DNA of 27,363 nucleotides from contig NW_003128868.1 in NCBI RefSeq assembly GCF_000003605.2, positions 270,033-297,395 of the forward strand. Direction: 5' to 3'. Both the position numbers and the translations under genes were made by a program. This document shows positions 26,050 through 27,363 of this stretch, one piece after another. How positions within the stretch are numbered: the first letter of the stretch is position 1; the number at the start of each line of letters is the position of its first letter. The notes under the pieces are model-generated. The model saw only the letters and a list, made by a program, of their open reading frames with translations, did no database searches and had not been told where the DNA came from. Origin of the DNA: Saccoglossus kowalevskii (lineage: Eukaryota > Hemichordata > Enteropneusta > Harrimaniidae).

Positions 26050-27363
26050 GTGAACAATTTTGCTATTGTGCTTTTTTTACTATTTCCACTATTAAAAAAT
26101 AGTTGTATTACAAATCTCGCAACTGCCCAGTGAATTGCACGTAATGTTGTTGGCTAGACGATTGCTTCTAGATTTTATTTTTTATTTACGACCAGATAAC
26201 GGCTAACAAACTACAGACATCGGATTATCGATAGCATGGTTGTAATTATTTGGGCGACCACTTGATGGGGATTGTTGTGTGGTTGAAGTCAACCACAAAG
26301 TTTCACTAATGCATTATATAAAACGTAATTGAAATCAGAGACACCCATGTTACTTCGTAGTGGAACTCACTGTAAGTATGAATATCTCCTGATTCACGTC
26401 ACCAACGAACTCAATAAGTGGACATAATTCGTAATTACATATCACGACATTAAGCAAATATAACTGAGATGTCAGTACAAAACGTTATGCATAGTTATTG
26501 TGTTGATAAGAAACGTATTATTTGTGTGATGTTGAGAATTTTGTTCCACCGGGTTGAACCAGTTTGCATAAGTCGCAATCTCAGCTAAGGCAACCAGCAT
26601 GTTTTAGCCGTCTGTGACAAAGTCAATCATGTATAGAAACGAATAAATGAAACATTGGAGTAAAATGGATAAACAAATAAAACAATCGATTGAAATTATA
26701 TTTTAGAAATTTAGAACTTTTTTATATTGTTGTCAACTTTGTTTTATCTCACACATATATGCAAGTGTACATGCATTTTAGGTTTGATCGATTTTTGAAT
26801 CATAATATATTTATCAGAAAACAAATTTATTCGTGACACAATTTGTTTGTTTGAGTATTAAATTCACGGCGAAACTCTTCCTTTATCTCAGAAATATTGT
26901 ATTGGTGATAATAATATAGATGGAAAAATCACTACAAAAAGCATATAGGACCATTATACACCCATTGCACATCGGACTGAGAATATTTCGAGTGAAAAAA
27001 AACTTCATTCACAAAAGATTTTATTTTTTTATCATATCACAGTCAAGTAACTGTAACGGACAACCAGAAACTCGATGTAACCAGTAAAAAAGTTTATATT
27101 GAATAGTAGTGTTCTGTGCCTGTATGACACAGGCAGCTCTAGAAGATGAAGATGGCCAGTACATGAAAATGTGAATGACGAATGAAAATATATAGACGCT
27201 GTAACATTTGGCGTTACGGTGACAGATGTATAATAATAAACTTGATTCAACGAGGGTAACACACTTATCTTCCCCATGGCCCTCATATAATATATATATA
27301 ATGATTAGATATGTGTATGGATTTTATATATTTATATATATCTTCGTATAGGTATGGCTGCTC
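26050..27363. other. AT-rich end of window, nothing recognised
   Basis: No gene supported. Contains a small perfect hairpin (GTGGTTGA-AG-TCAACCAC, 26279-26296) and an AT-rich run near 27288-27345. Confidence 0.5.

Noticed and set aside
26279-26296. Perfect 8-bp-stem hairpin
   Set aside because: Too short and isolated to assign a role in eukaryotic intergenic DNA.
1-27363. CRISPR arrays, operons, bacterial promoters or terminators
   Set aside because: The window is spliced eukaryotic DNA; none of these patterns is present.

Overview
This is eukaryotic, AT-rich, intron-rich genomic DNA. It has GT-AG introns, a 5-bp-TSD LTR retrotransposon family, a LINE, DNA-transposon-like repeats and a 674-bp assembly gap. 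The domain mix (C-type lectin, astacin, TSP1, somatomedin B, lustrin-like Cys-rich, VWD-C8-TIL) points to an invertebrate animal. A marine deuterostome such as a hemichordate or cephalochordate is my best guess, but the sequence alone does not prove it.

One large gene on the minus strand fills most of the window, from about 21.6 kb leftward to at least 2041. I assembled 23 coding exons by hand. Every junction has AG/GT (minus-strand sense) and the reading phase carries through all of them, giving at least 1155 residues: signal peptide, C-type lectin domain (CTLD) 1, basic linker with an astacin propeptide (FQGD aspartate switch), a complete astacin metalloprotease domain (HExxHxxGFxHE and Met-turn), TSP1, a GCW-type Cys module, a lustrin-like Cys-rich module, somatomedin B, VWD, C8, TIL with a short TILa-like tail, and CTLD 2. 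The end of the protein is not resolved. Nearly every domain border sits at a phase-1 intron, which suggests assembly by exon shuffling. The product should be a secreted zymogen in which lectin and mucin/von Willebrand-type modules bracket a zinc protease.

Layout, left to right. 1-1430: 5' part of a decayed LINE on the minus strand (ORF1, then the endonuclease part of ORF2). 2041-5143: exons 23-20 side of the gene, with solo LTR A (3675-4180) in intron 21. 5323-7424: TIL, C8 and VWD exons, with a 33-bp minisatellite in intron 19. 7425-9520: intron 15, holding solo LTR B (9010-9435), inverted relative to LTR A. 9521-15659: exons 15 to 3. 15660-20636: a 5-kb intron that splits CTLD 1 and contains the N gap, microsatellites and a 1.47-kb segment bounded by 22-23-bp inverted repeats. 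20637-21181: exons 2 and 1. About 21549-21610: probable non-coding first exon and TATA-like promoter. 21.6-27.4 kb: no convincing gene, but an old ~700-bp direct duplication, a weak candidate exon and a MITE-like element with 17-bp terminal inverted repeats.
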